NCBI GenBank assembly: GCA_033064195.1
Contig: JARBJD010000505.1
Span: 1 to 40,133, forward strand
Direction of reading: 5' to 3'
DNA length: 40,133 nucleotides
Source: Blattamonas nauphoetae
Taxonomy: Eukaryota; Preaxostyla; Oxymonadida
Part shown: piece by piece, positions 1 through 9,761 of the stretch
Layout of the letters: each line of letters opens with the position of its first letter
Position numbering within the stretch: position 1 is the first letter of the stretch
Position numbers and translations under genes: made by a program
The notes under the pieces: generated by a model
What the model was told of the DNA's origin: nothing
The model's database searches: none
Seen by the model: the letters and a program-made list of their open reading frames with translations, nothing else

Positions 1-33
1 TCTGCCTTCTTCTCTTCTCATTTTGTGTCCTAG

Positions 34-718
34 ACTCGTGTTCGGAATCGCTGTTTGCCATCTCAACAAGATTGGCACAACGGAAGAGGAAGAAGATCGG
101 AAGGACGACACACCGACGAAGACAGGTGCGGCGATAGTCAGAGCCGCCTGCGATTCTGAGCATGGACAACACGACACTGCGGGGGCAGCGGGGAAGAGGA
201 AAGAGGCGAGGTTGTTGTGTGTGAATGCGGATCTGATGGAACAAGTGGCGAACGGACAGATCTCGAAGTCAATCATCATGCGCGACGAGAGCAACAGTTT
301 GTTCATTACCTTCCTTTCTTCTCCTCTCCTCCCATCCTTTCTCTTCATCCCCTCCCTTTCTATCATTTTCCTCCTTCCTCTTCCTCCTCTCTTTCGTTTC
401 AGCTGTTTAGGACGATGCCGTGCAACGTCAGACCTTCCTCGATCTGAATGCCGCTGTGTCTTACGCTGGCCAACACACAAAGATCTTCCGAACGTGCCTC
501 TCCTTCGAACAGAACAGACACTCCGCTGTGGCTGATTGGAAGGATAAGAAAGACGAGCCGCGTGTGAAGGGAGAGAGAGTTGGATGTGGTCCAATTCTTG
601 TCTGAGCGAGTGAAGGAGACTCTTCTAGTTCAGATTATGAAGCGAGATGGCGTGTTGGAAAGGTTCCAAAGAGAAGGAAAAGGATGAAGAGAAGAGAAGA
701 GAAGGAGACAGCAGGCAA
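34..718 (+). pseudogene. Host gene segment, unrecognised, entering from the left
   Basis: Coding-like host DNA with signs of introns. Bases 1-33 are pyrimidine-rich and end in CTAG like a 3' splice site. An open frame follows to about 296 (residues such as LVFGIAVCHLNKIG, then a charged stretch and CVNADLMEQVANGQI). A C/T-rich tract at about 300-402 looks intronic. Coding-like sequence resumes near 411 (FLDLNAAVSYAGQ) and runs to about 575, then continues in another frame after a short GA run (DVVQFLSERVKETLLVQIMK), and in a third frame up to a GTGAGT donor at 719. The frame changes without obvious introns suggest decay or a sequence error at the GA run. I do not recognise the family; the mixture of helices and charged residues fits an alpha-helical cytosolic protein. 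Confidence 0.4.
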
Positions 719-1579
719 GTGAGTCGATCAATCAAATTTGTCACTTATTCCTTCCATTCTCTACACATCTCAAATTTTCATTCAATTCCTGTTTTATGTC
801 GTTATTATCAAAAACAAATCATAGAATTAATGTATAAAGGAGAAATGGACACAATTCGTCTTGATCAACCCATTGCACATAAAGGCACCTTCTCCTCAGA
901 TCTTTGACCTCTATATCTCGAAACAGTCCAGCCCTGTCCTTAGAATGTCCTCACCAGTCATTTCCTCAAAGATCGTGAATTATGGCGTGGATTATTGACA
1001 CTACTATTAAAGAAACTGGCAGCTGCCACTGTCACCCAACCAACTTGGGCGACTTTTACAATCGCACTTCAGTTTCTCATTTATGCATTTCTGTACTCAC
1101 TTCAGTTGATTCTGTTTCTCACCGCATATCACAACTTTATTTCTCCCGTGCTTTCGCACGATCATCGTTTGTGGAGGAGTGCCTCCACGAGATTTTCACT
1201 TCACCTCTTTATTCCAAGAAAAAGCACTTCACCATTTTCACCACTGGTCCCCACTTCAGGAACCAGTTCGTTCTTGCTTCTGTTGTCTGACAAGAATCCC
1301 TCCTTCGAGGAAGCACATCACCTATTCTTTCTTTGCCGAACACCACGGAAAGAACATTTGTGATTCCGAGTTCGGTCTTTGTACTCGTTTAGTTTCTTCT
1401 CATCTTGAGAACACTCTTTCCTTCCGATGATTTACGTGCTTTTTTAAAGCAGTTACTCCTGAATGAATCGAAGACAGATTCATCACACTTTCACGAGAAT
1501 GTGCTTATTTGATTTTCACTAATTTAGGCATACGACGTTCAGTACTGCACAAACACAACGTGCTCATTATTGGGGCTGA
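719..1579. other. Stretch without a recognised gene
   Basis: About 860 bases of host-like DNA. It holds a donor-like GTGAGT at its start and several short open frames, one hydrophobic (about 995-1363, with leucine/phenylalanine-rich segments), but no start, splice pattern or motif that I can defend. It may be introns and decayed exons of the flanking host genes. Confidence 0.3.
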
Positions 1580-1754
1580 AAAGTTTCTGAAGGAAAGGAA
1601 CGTCGCTACTGGCACATTTGTGTGAGGGACAGTTTAATGTTATTCCTACGAGAAGTTGGCAAGGATGACAAGGTGAGGAAGGTGTTCGAGAAGGAGGTCA
1701 GTAGTGATATAGGCGAATGTGGAACCACGTTGGCAAAGACACCACTTCTATAGC
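1580..1754 (+). CDS. C-terminal piece of an expanded host protein family, ending at the Polinton end
   Basis: The frame from 1580 reads KERRYWHICVRDSLMLFLRE, then a VRKVFEKEV stretch, and stops at 1752-1754 just inside the Polinton TIR. The pattern (aromatic/basic residues, then a hydrophobic helix, then VFEKEV) resembles the C-terminal end of a protein family found in very many copies in oxymonads; this is recognition by eye. A candidate acceptor lies upstream near 1527 (a TTTAG). The element edge near 1700 means the last residues come from Polinton DNA. No function is known to me. Confidence 0.4.
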
Positions 1755-2087
1755 TTTTCTCCATGCCGATTGACAATTCAGAAAATACTTGAAGTAAAAG
1801 TCATTTTCATTCTCAAGAAAGCTGTCAAACTTTAGAGAAATATTCTCTTCCAGGTTCAGTTACTTCAAACTTTCAAGTTGAAGCAAAATTTCGAAAATTT
1901 TCAAAAATGCAAAACCTTGATTTTGGCGGAAGCTGGTGTATTTTTCAAGGTTCCGAAGGTTGCGACCCTTCTCATCGGTCCCTTTTAGACCGGCATCGGA
2001 ACTCATTTTATCGGTTTGAGTTCCGAGACGTACGTTGGTCTTGCCAAGGGCCTAGACCATGCCAAAGGGCAGTGATATGTGAAATTA

Positions 2088-2172
2088 AATGCTTCCGCCA
2101 GGAATTGAACCTAGGACCTTCAGCTTAGTAGTAGTAGTGCGTGCACTCACCATTACCACTAGACTATCCGGT
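2088..2172 (-). other. tRNA-like pol III box pair (left copy)
   Basis: Read on the minus strand this contains an A-box-like GGATAGTCTAGTGG and, about 45 bases on, a B-box GGTTCAATTCC. The B-box lies in a possible 5-bp T stem (CTAGG/CCTGG) with a 7-base loop. The acceptor stem does not close well, so this is better called a tRNA-derived or SINE-like head than a functional tRNA. The same sequence lies on the plus strand in the right TIR. Confidence 0.5.
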
Positions 2173-2274
2173 CCTGAAATTATCCCGAAAATCAGAAACT
2201 TTATACCCGAAAAAGACACTATAGCAGATTTAAAATTTGAAAACTTTGTCAATAAATTCAATATATAGCAAAAT

Positions 2275-2490
2275 GCTCCCGTGAAAAGTCATGCTTTTAC
2301 CGAGGGCAACAAGTGGCCAAGAATTAAGATTTAGCAGATCGCTCCCGTGAAAAGGCATGCTTTTAATCGGGGTAAAAAGTTAAAAAGGAAAATCTAACTA
2401 ATTTTGAAAAAATCGCTGACGAGAAAAGTCGTGCTTTTTAACGAGGGTAAAAAGTCGTTCCCGTGATAAAGCCATGCTTTTAACGAGGGA
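2275..2490. repeat. Four iterated imperfect palindromes (left TIR)
   Basis: Copies start near 2275, 2341, 2414 and 2456. Each reads approximately CTCCCGTGAAAAG, then TCATG or a close variant, then CTTTTTAACGAGGG, so the flanks can pair around a short loop. The spacing is 40-75 bases. The mirrored set lies at 23070-23292. They could be binding sites for a replication or integration protein, or hairpins; the sequence alone does not decide. Confidence 0.65.
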
Positions 2491-2567
2491 GATAGGTAGA
2501 CGATAAAAGGAATATATAGCAGATCTGAACATTCGAGATATAAAGCACAGGTCGAAACTAACATTTT

Positions 2568-2645
2568 CAGGAGCTAGTAGCTCAGTGGGTATGTTCCAGT
2601 GTCCACCCGTTTCTAGGGGTGGTCTGATTCAGGCGAGGGGCAATC
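2568..2645 (+). other. Second tRNA-like box pair (left copy)
   Basis: GGAGCTAGTAGCTCAGTGGG is close to a tRNA 5' half with an exact-looking A box (TAGCTCAGTGG), followed about 40 bases on by a B-box-like sequence (GGTCTGATTCA here, GGTTCGATTCA in the right TIR). The 3' acceptor strand does not pair with the 5' end. Probably tRNA-derived and not a working tRNA. Confidence 0.45.
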
Positions 2646-2654
2646 TTAATTTCA

Positions 2655-2805
2655 AAAAAAAAAAAAAGTTTCAAAATGCCAAAACAATTTCAAAAATTCA
2701 AAAAAATCTCAAAAAATAATAAGGAAAATTTCAAAAAAAAAAAATTCAAAAATTCAAAAATTCAAAATTCAAAATTCAAAAATTCAAAATTTCCAAAAAG
2801 TTGAA
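2655..2805. repeat. A-rich AAATTC simple repeat
   Basis: A low-complexity run of poly-A and repeated AAATTC words, mirrored at 22733-22912 in the right TIR. No gene. Confidence 0.85.
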
Positions 2806-2813
2806 GTATGAAA

Positions 2814-3418
2814 CCTCGACGTAATTTCCTTGATACTCAGGCAAAATGGTGCCCTCGTGGCTAATGCGTAGAACGAATTGAAGGTTGATTGGAGCGGGAC
2901 GAGCTGGGAGGCTGTCCCCGGGGTTCACTGTGGGCATCACTTGAATGTGACCGTAAATCATGCCCCCAATACCTTAGCCCTTCAAGGAATTCGCCAGCAG
3001 TAGTCATTGAGTAGGATCATGATAGAGTGATCCCCAAAGGAGTATCGGGTTGTCCTACGGTACAATCATACAAAAAACCTTGATAAAAGGAAAATGATGA
3101 ACGATTGAACGATGAAGGCTTGAATGATTGAATTTCAAGTTGAAAAATGATACCTCGACGTAATTTCCCTTGATACTCAGGCAAAATGGTGCCCTCGTGA
3201 CTAATGCGTAGAACGAATTGAAGGTTGAATTGGAGACGGTGGATTTCTAGGAATCCGCGGGTTCATGTTTCAGATTCTCGACAGAGAGTTTGACCGTAAA
3301 TCATGCCCACCCAAGACTTAACCCTTCAAGGAATTCGCCAGCAGTAGTCATTGAGTAGGATCATGATAGAATGATCCCCAAAGGAGTATCGGGTTGTCTC
3401 ATGGTACAATCATACAAA
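2814..3418. repeat. Two copies of a ~265-bp TIR unit
   Basis: Copies at about 2814-3074 and 3152-3418. Shared landmarks in order are CCTCGACGTAATTTCC, ACTCAGGCAAAATGGTGCCC, TAATGCGTAGAACGAATTG, CTTCAAGGAATTCGCCAGC, and GGAGTATCGGGTTGTC before AATCATACAAA. Short open frames on the minus strand are partly conserved between copies (FNSFYA, RAPFCLSI, YVEVS), but so are non-coding landmarks including a CCCCAAAGG hairpin. It may be a decayed small gene, a structured RNA or a regulatory unit. Confidence 0.7.
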
Positions 3419-3629
3419 CTTGAAAAATTGAATGATGAATGATTGAATGATTGAAAAATGAAAGAATGAACTTGAATGAATTGAATGAATGAAAAATGAA
3501 ACTTGGAAGAAAGAAACAAAAAGAAAGAAGGAAAATGAAAGCTGGCACAACAAGGAACAAGAAATACAAAACTCCAACACCTCACTTCACATTTCATTTT
3601 TATTTTTGATTGTTTTTAATTTGTATTAA

Positions 3630-4019
3630 ATGACAACAGTGAATACTACATATGTCTCGCTAAAGACTTCGAACCCTCCAAAGGGGAGCGAAAAACGTCG
3701 AACAGATGCCAAGCAAGCTTTGATTCAGTCAATGAAAGAAGAGAACTGTGAACTTGTCTCTGAGTATGTCAGACATAATATCCCAGTCATCTATGTTCAT
3801 GAAGGTGTTGAGTGGAGGATAAAACCAAAGTTGTGGAATCAAGGAAACAGACCACACATGTCACAACGTCGACACTACACTCAATCGTTTGTTGAGAATG
3901 AACTGAGGAAGTACAACTGTGAGCTCGTTGGTGAGTACAAGCAGGTTCCTGTTCCATCCGAGAAGAATTTGGGTGTTTTAGGTGTTCACAAAATTAGCGC
4001 TGATTTTTTTTTATTCTGA
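3630..4019 (+). pseudogene. Small TIR gene of the Polinton, left copy
   Basis: Starts at an ATG preceded by the element's T-rich box (TTTTTAATTTGTATTAAATG). Its middle is almost identical to the gene on the minus strand at 21494-21883; the two differ near the start and over the C-terminal tail, and this copy looks like the degraded one. The protein shows two internal repeats: NCELVSEY with an EGVEWRIKP part, and again NCELVGEY. I do not recognise a named family; the repeat shape recalls small nucleic-acid-binding modules found next to viral nucleases, which is only an inference. Location inside the inverted repeat gives the element two doses of it. Confidence 0.6.
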
Positions 4020-4070
4020 ACTTTTTTATTTTGCATATGAAGAGTAGGTCCAGATAGTGCAAGCTTGAGA

Positions 4071-4345
4071 CCTCGACGTAACGTTCCAAGATACTCAGGC
4101 AAAATGGTGCCCTCGTGACTGATGCGTAGAACGAATTGAAGGTTGGATTGGAGACGGATGATCGAAAGATTGTCCCCGGGTTCATGTTGGCTTCAGATTC
4201 TTTCCAAAGAATTTGACCGTAAATCATGCCCACCCAAGACTTATCCCTTCAAGGAATTCGCTATTCTCTGTGAGAGCGTAGCAGTCATTGAGAAGGATTG
4301 AGATAGATCGTCCCCAAAGGGGTATCGGGGTGTCCATAGGAAACT
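4071..4345. repeat. Third left copy of the ~265-bp unit, between TIR gene and fibre gene
   Basis: Carries the same landmarks as the units at 2814 and 3152 (CCTCGACGTAA, CAGGCAAAATGGTGCCC, CTTCAAGGAATTCGC, CCCCAAAGGGGTATCGGGG). The last landmark forms a CCCC/GGGG hairpin with a second GGGG that could compete for it. This copy is internal and has no partner on the right side, so the unit also moves or duplicates independently of the TIR. Confidence 0.65.
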
Positions 4346-4418
4346 CACACGAACATGAACAGGAACTACTCAACGGCTATTTTTGTCTTTTTAATTTCAA
4401 TTAAAGAGCAAACCAAAA

Positions 4419-5303
4419 ATGAATCGACAAAAATACAATTCACAAATGATTGAGAAAATGATTGATCATAATCTTTCGACGATCACTGAGAATGCAGCAG
4501 TCATTCACTCACCACAGACTGAATTAGAAACGAATCAGGAAGAAGTCGACACACTAAAGAAGACAACTGAAGCACACAAGACAGCAATATCATCAATCCA
4601 AAACGTCGTTTCAACAAATGGATCAATCACTTGTTCAGCTGGTATTGCAACACCAGAAATTGGAGGATTGATCAATGTGAATGGAGCGAAGTGGAATATA
4701 TCAGAAGGATCACTTCCGAAGTATCCTGGAACATATCCGGCTTCAACATTTAAGTCTGGTATTTCAATTTCGCAATCGATTGCAGAAACATCTGGAATTC
4801 AGTTCAATGGTGATGGCATTATTATGTGGTCTCCCTGTGACACACCAGCATTGTATTACTACGATGAGGATACTGGTTCAGGAGTGTTTTCAATATCATC
4901 AACTGGAAGTTTTTCTCAGCTTTCAGACAGAAGAGTCAAAAGGAATATTGTTCCATACCCTAATGTTCTTGAACAATTGAATAAAGTCGAAATTGTGCAG
5001 TATCAGTTCAACACATTCGATTCGAAGATCAGCAAAGTCACAAAGCAAATAGAGAATGAGACAGATGAAGAACACTTGAAGAATTGCAAAGAGAAATGTG
5101 AATGCTTAAAGAAGGAAAGTGAGAAGAAACACATTGGTGTGATTGCACAACAGATCCAAGAGATATTCCCTGAAGTTGTGAATGATTCCAATCCAGATTG
5201 TCTTCAAGTTGATTATGCAGAACTCTCTTGCTTCTGTGTGAAAGCCATTCAGGAATTGTGCTCTAATTGTTCGGACAACAACAGACACTCATCAATGAAC
5301 TGA
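4419..5303 (+). CDS. Polinton fibre-like protein with S74 chaperone domain
   Basis: A 294-residue protein. Residues about 35-65 look coiled-coil. The middle (about 70-165) is glycine/serine-rich with beta-type patterning, as in trimeric fibres. Residues 169-285 match the intramolecular chaperone/peptidase S74 domain: an SDRRVKRNI box with Ser169 as the expected cleavage nucleophile, and KHIGVIAQQIQEIFPEVV at about 237-254. In phages and giant viruses this domain trimerises a tail spike or fibre and then cuts itself off. Within a Polinton it would fit a host-attachment spike. It is preceded by a T-rich box (CTTTTTAATTTCAATTAAAG) and reads towards the minus-strand virion genes. Confidence 0.85.
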   Translation: MNRQKYNSQMIEKMIDHNLSTITENAAVIHSPQTELETNQEEVDTLKKTTEAHKTAISSIQNVVSTNGSITCSAGIATPEIGGLINVNGAKWNISEGSLPKYPGTYPASTFKSGISISQSIAETSGIQFNGDGIIMWSPCDTPALYYYDEDTGSGVFSISSTGSFSQLSDRRVKRNIVPYPNVLEQLNKVEIVQYQFNTFDSKISKVTKQIENETDEEHLKNCKEKCECLKKESEKKHIGVIAQQIQEIFPEVVNDSNPDCLQVDYAELSCFCVKAIQELCSNCSDNNRHSSMN

Positions 5304-5324
5304 TCCAAAAATATAAGACACTGA

Positions 5325-5735
5325 TTAGTATTCCAACATGAGATCAACCAGAAATTCATAGTACTCCTTGATTATTTTTCCATTGATTGTCTCTGATGTT
5401 TCCATCTCGATTGACTCACCAGAACTGTCTTTGAACCAGATCTTCACAATAGATTGTCGAGTAGTTAATTCCCACTTCTTTCGCTTCGCAATCTGTTCAT
5501 TGCAGAAAGCAACATATGAATCATTGAATGCATCAGTCTGGATCCAATCACCATGGATTGTTATGTGCTGCGGTACATCTTTTGAAATGACTGTCGATGC
5601 ATCACTAATCTCTTCTTTCACATGGATGAGTTTGCAGTCAAGAAAGTAGATGTATTTTTGTTTTCTTGAATTGGTAAAATCAGGAGGGAGTTGAGCAGTG
5701 TGAGAATTCTGAATTGAGAAGTAACGCTTGACCAT
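5325..5735 (-). CDS. Polinton small protein, unknown
   Basis: 136 residues, no transmembrane segment or known motif visible. The pattern is a beta-rich core (HITIHGDWIQ, SIVKIWFKDSSGESIEME) and a hydrophobic C-terminus. It stands last in the minus-strand virion cluster, convergent with the fibre gene and 21 bases from it, so a structural role is plausible. The ATG follows a TATTTTATTTTTGTAGAAAT box. It looks whole. Confidence 0.7.
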   Translation of the reverse strand: MVKRYFSIQNSHTAQLPPDFTNSRKQKYIYFLDCKLIHVKEEISDASTVISKDVPQHITIHGDWIQTDAFNDSYVAFCNEQIAKRKKWELTTRQSIVKIWFKDSSGESIEMETSETINGKIIKEYYEFLVDLMLEY

Positions 5736-5804
5736 TTGTGATTTCTACAAAAATAAAATATTCAATTTAGTAATATGACTCTGTCATTCTAGAAATGCTA
5801 TGCA

Positions 5805-7485
5805 TTAATATCCTCTCTTCACTTCTTCATATGCTTCTTGGAGTCGGCGATCAATGACATATCGCACTCGTGGTTGTCCATTCTCAATCCAGAACAGCCA
5901 ATATGATGCTTGATGTAATGCCAGTAATTGGCGGAGGAGGACCTTCTGGAGTTGATGTGAAATATGGATCAGGTTCGCCTTGTTTGATTGGGGTTCCTCT
6001 GAAGACAATGTTCACTGATTCTGCTGTTGAGATACCTTCTTCTCCACCAGCAATTTCACTTCGATCTGTTGGAACCATAAATGTGAATGAAGTTGCATCT
6101 GTTGATGGTCTCAGTTTCCTGCTCTCCTTTCCACCATAGACGTAATTGCGAGGTTCACAAATGGAATTCTCAAACTCTTGTGTTGCAGAACAGCCAATGA
6201 AATCACCGTTCACCATCATCATTTGATAGAACTCTGGTGAGTTTGTTGACATTGGGAAATTGGGATAATTATTTCCTAGCATTTCGAAGTGACCAACATA
6301 TTGAGGATTTCTGAAGACTGTACACTCGTTTGGTCGATCGGGGAATAAGCACATCAAGATTCATGAGATTGTTGAGTTTGATACTAATGTTTGATCTCAC
6401 TCCCATTGCATTTGCAGATGATTGAAATGATTGTGTGTCAATTCTTTCTGCTTTCAAGACGTACAATGTCTTTGAATATGTGTTGAAGAGGGATTGTTTC
6501 GTTGCATCAGTGATTTGATATCCGTAGCAAATAGAAGTGACTTTGTCCACCGATGAACTCAGAACCGTGGAAGTGGTTGATTAAACTGTAGTATGCACAA
6601 TTCCAGTACTTGGATCTGGATCTGAATATGTATAATATTGATAAACTGGATTTCCAATTTGTGTGAATTCCTGAGTCACATTTGTGAATTCTCCATCTTG
6701 TAATAGTGCGTGATGAGATTTGTGTGTAGTATATTTTCCGAATGGATCTTTCTCCACGTATCGTTCAAGTCCTTTTCGAATGACTGTGGGTACTCGAATC
6801 GGACAGTACACAAGTGAATCAGTTGTCAAATGAAATCTCAAACGTAAATTGCCAAAGATGGAATTTGGATACTGATCAAAAGTACTCAGTGGAAGTAAAT
6901 TCACAAACGGAATAACCAGAGGAATTGTAATTGGGAACACTGTTTCAGTATTTGGAGTTGGAGAAAAGTAGCATCCACAAACACTTGGATCCGTTCTCTG
7001 AACATTTTCAAAAGACTGTAGCAATGCTTCATGTTGTTTTTCTCTTCAAATGACTTGAATGTGTGATACAGAAATGATTCGTGAACATGATTATTCTGGA
7101 GTGTATTGTCAATGATGTTTCCTTTCCTGTCGACGAGTCTCATATCTCGAATTGCATCTGATGATGACTTATATCCGTAGAACATTGCATACATGTTAGG
7201 GTAGTAGTTTCTGTCTGTCGTCGGTTGCTCATACGGAACAGTGATCGTTAGATCTATTCGTAAATGACTCTTCGCAAACTCAGTCACATCATGACCATCA
7301 TAACACAGTGGAACTTCAATCTCATCTCCGATTCTGCAAGGCATAGGTGGATTCGTTGGATGCACTTCTTGGATGGAATAAATGTGTGGCTCTGAATCCC
7401 ATTGTTTTGGCAGATATGATTGGACTTCGATTTGCTCAATTAATGTCGATGTTGGTTTGGATTGATTTGATCTGATACTTCTCAT
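5805..7485 (-). pseudogene. Polinton capsid-like gene region, copy B
   Basis: A region of about 560 codons' length related to copy A just upstream. The two share the order of an N-terminal variable part, a G-x-E-I-x-x-P-L type strand, a block with a YGYKSSSDAIRDM-like sequence, an ESFLYHTFKSFEEKNNMKH-like helix and an IFGNLRLRFHL-like strand pair. The size and beta-rich pattern suit the double-jelly-roll major capsid protein family of Polintons, but I cannot confirm the fold by eye. It starts after an ATTTTTTATTTTTCTATAAATG box. It looks broken, with about four breaks. Confidence 0.55.
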
Positions 7486-7537
7486 TTATAGAAAAATAAA
7501 AAATACAATATCATAATTTTCTTTTACTGTTTTGTCT

Positions 7538-9396
7538 CTACATGATTCCTAAATCTTTGTGCAACGCTTTCAATGTGTGATTTGGGTAGTACTCAACTTT
7601 TGGTTTGCCATTACTGTATCGTAATACCCACCATGTGGTTGCGGTTGTTGCTAAAATTGGTGCAGGAGGATGAGTAAATGTTGTCATGTTTCCACCACTT
7701 TGACTTGGATTGTAGACATTGTAGTATGTGTCCAGCTTACCTTGATAAATGGGATATGATCTTAAAGTGACAGGAACGTTTCCTTTGGAACTGATGGAAT
7801 CATTACAGTTCGTTGGACACCCACTTCTCTGTGTTGAAAAGCACATAAGGAAGTCAGTGTTGTCATGAATCGGTCGAACTCTTGTCATTGTCTCATTGGG
7901 ATAATTCTGATCACCAGTGAGTTTCTCTTCAACGAGAGAATCTGTCAGTGATCGCTCCAAGTCGTCAGGAACAGCTAGATAGGAATCAAGATTGAGAGTC
8001 GATAGTGCAAATTGATAGAAGCGAGCTCCAATTGTTGTTGTCGGTTGATCTGGATAGTATTTGTCGAGTAGATTCACTTGGATATCCTTCTGCATTGGAT
8101 TGTGGAAACAAGTGACTTCATTGTCGTAGTGACGGAAGAGAAGCATGATGTCCTTGGCATTCACAACCACCATTTGTTGAGTGCAATTAATGCCTGTTTC
8201 AGTTGGTGTCTTCTGAAATGGATAGAACGATATCTTTCTGCTGGAATAGTTCCTGGACGATCCTGATACATTTTCTTGAGATTCTCTTTCGCAATTTCTT
8301 TCATATTGTATCCAGAGCTCATGCAATACACATCATCAATTTGATACTCGGTGATGTTTAGTGAGATGTACTGATCCACGTATTCTGGTTCTGTCGTAAC
8401 TGTACCAGCTGATGAATACACAATGTCTTTCGTAACTGATGGTTGCAGAAATGATTGACCAATTTGAACGAAGTTCTTTGTGCATGAGGTTACGAGATTG
8501 TTTAAGAAATAGGGACGATGCTGAATACAATCGGCAATTGATGCTTTTATCTTAGGCGCTGCAGCAGTCCCAGTAACGATTAATGAAAGTGTGTTCTTCA
8601 GAGTGAGTTCAGGATTAACTGGACAACACACAAATGCATCTTCATTGATGTGAACGCTCAGTTTCAAATCTCCAAAGAGACACGCAGGATAGTCAGTCAT
8701 TCCAGAGAAGATGAGAAGATCTTCAAGATTGATTGACACACGAATAGGTACATCAATACTGTCTTTGAATACTCCAGTTCCAGAAGTTGTTGTGAAATCA
8801 GAAAGTGGAATATAAACACCAGCAACCGATTCATCATGATTCCAAGCATTCTGCCAAGGTGTGTGACAATGTTTACGATTCTCCAATTGACTCTTTGGCT
8901 TGATCATATTGTAGATGTGAGACTCCATTGACACGTCATTAGTTGTTGTGCTGATGATTCTCTGATTGTTGTGAAGAACAGTAAGGTCACGAAAGATTGA
9001 TGCCGAATGTTTGAGTCCAACGAATATAAATATCCTCTCATTCATGTACGATCCATTTTTACTGGAATTTGTCTTCCAATTATTCACTTTAAGCCTTGCT
9101 GTCATTGTGAACGTAATGAAGGAATCATCGATTTGACAAATGTCTTGATTACCAGTCAACGGAATGATTATTTCCTGTCCTTTGTAGAATCGTGAATTCT
9201 CGGATGGTTTTAATTCCTGAATGGAAGTACTGTGTGCTCCATCATTCAGAAGATAATTAATGTGATGTTCAGACATGAGTTGTTGTTGTATTTGACCAAT
9301 ATCATCTCGAGTGTACTTGATTGATCCAGTTGTATTTCCAGTCAATGATGATGCTCCAGTTCTTTTGTTTGTCAGATGTGTTATATGTGAGTTCAT
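7538..9396 (-). pseudogene. Polinton capsid-like gene region, copy A
   Basis: About 610 codons' length. It begins with a flexible part, followed by beta-rich blocks (YKGQEIIIPLTG, DDSFITFTMTARL, IFVGLKHSASIFRDL, CLFGDLKLSVHI). Blocks are shared with copy B at lower coordinates, showing an old duplication. Placement beside small virion proteins and the packaging ATPase, and the length, fit a major capsid protein. The ATG follows TTGTTATTTTTGATAAAATG. It looks nearly whole, with about one break. An alternative is a penton or other virion surface protein. Confidence 0.6.
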
Positions 9397-9424
9397 TTTA
9401 TCAAAAATAACAAAACAATAATGC

Positions 9425-9727
9425 TTATTTCTTTTTCAGTTTCTTCTTCTTCGCTTTCGGCTTCAGCTTTTCTTCTAGCTTCAGTATTTCTCCTCTGAGC
9501 TTGTTCGCAACTGCTGTGTTTCCTTCATTGATTGCTTGCTCATATTGTGCCATCTTTTCTGCATGGATTTGCTGATCCGACTTCACATCTGGAATCATCT
9601 CAACACCTGTCTGTGCAACCTTCGAAATCAGTGGTCCAACGAAGGGAATGAGATTCAGAAATGGAGCTCCAACTCTGAGTATGTTTTTTCCGACTGCTGC
9701 TAATTTTGATAACCAACCTGGTGCCAT
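9425..9727 (-). CDS. Small Polinton virion-type protein with Lys-rich tail
   Basis: 100 residues. The N-terminus (MAPGWLSKLAAVGKNILRVG, continuing hydrophobic to about residue 45) is amphipathic and could insert into membranes. Residues 55-90 are a charged helix, and the end is KPKAKKKKLKKK, suited to binding DNA or acting as a nuclear signal. The opening MAPG-x-x-x-KL is shared with the next gene upstream, so the two are probably related. By analogy, adenovirus proteins VI and X combine membrane-active and basic parts; that is inference. The start follows GTTTTTTATTTTTACATAAATG-type sequence. Confidence 0.75.
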   Translation of the reverse strand: MAPGWLSKLAAVGKNILRVGAPFLNLIPFVGPLISKVAQTGVEMIPDVKSDQQIHAEKMAQYEQAINEGNTAVANKLRGEILKLEEKLKPKAKKKKLKKK

Positions 9728-9747
9728 TTATGTAAAAATAAAAAACT
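9728..9747 (-). promoter_or_regulatory. T-rich box before the 9727 start
   Basis: On the minus strand, TTTTTTATTTTTACATAAATG-type sequence ends in the start codon. The same architecture precedes most Polinton genes. Confidence 0.65.
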
Positions 9748-9761
9748 GGAACACAAACAAA

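Larger units (their letters stand above)
1700..3950. repeat. Left terminal inverted repeat of the Polinton
   Basis: Matches the reverse complement of about 21610-23874 with small gaps. From outside to inside it holds a tRNA-like pol III box pair (about 2090-2170), four iterated palindromes (2275-2490), a second tRNA-like pair (2570-2645), A/T-rich AAATTC strings (2655-2800), two copies of a ~265-bp unit, a TGAATGA-rich simple stretch (3420-3500) and most of a small gene. Its length, over 2 kb, is long for a Polinton TIR. Confidence 0.9.

Noticed and set aside
995-1363. A host membrane protein
   Set aside because: Hydrophobic open frame without a supported start, splice sites or motif.
2275-2490. 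CRISPR array
   Set aside because: Only four degenerate copies with unequal spacing, each palindromic and mirrored in the other TIR, in a eukaryotic mobile element. No cas-like genes.
2568-2645. A functional tRNA gene
   Set aside because: A and B boxes are good but the acceptor and T stems do not pair properly.
2776-4233. Short conserved peptides in the 265-bp units as real genes
   Set aside because: The reading is kept only over part of the unit and non-coding landmarks are conserved equally, so coding is not supported.
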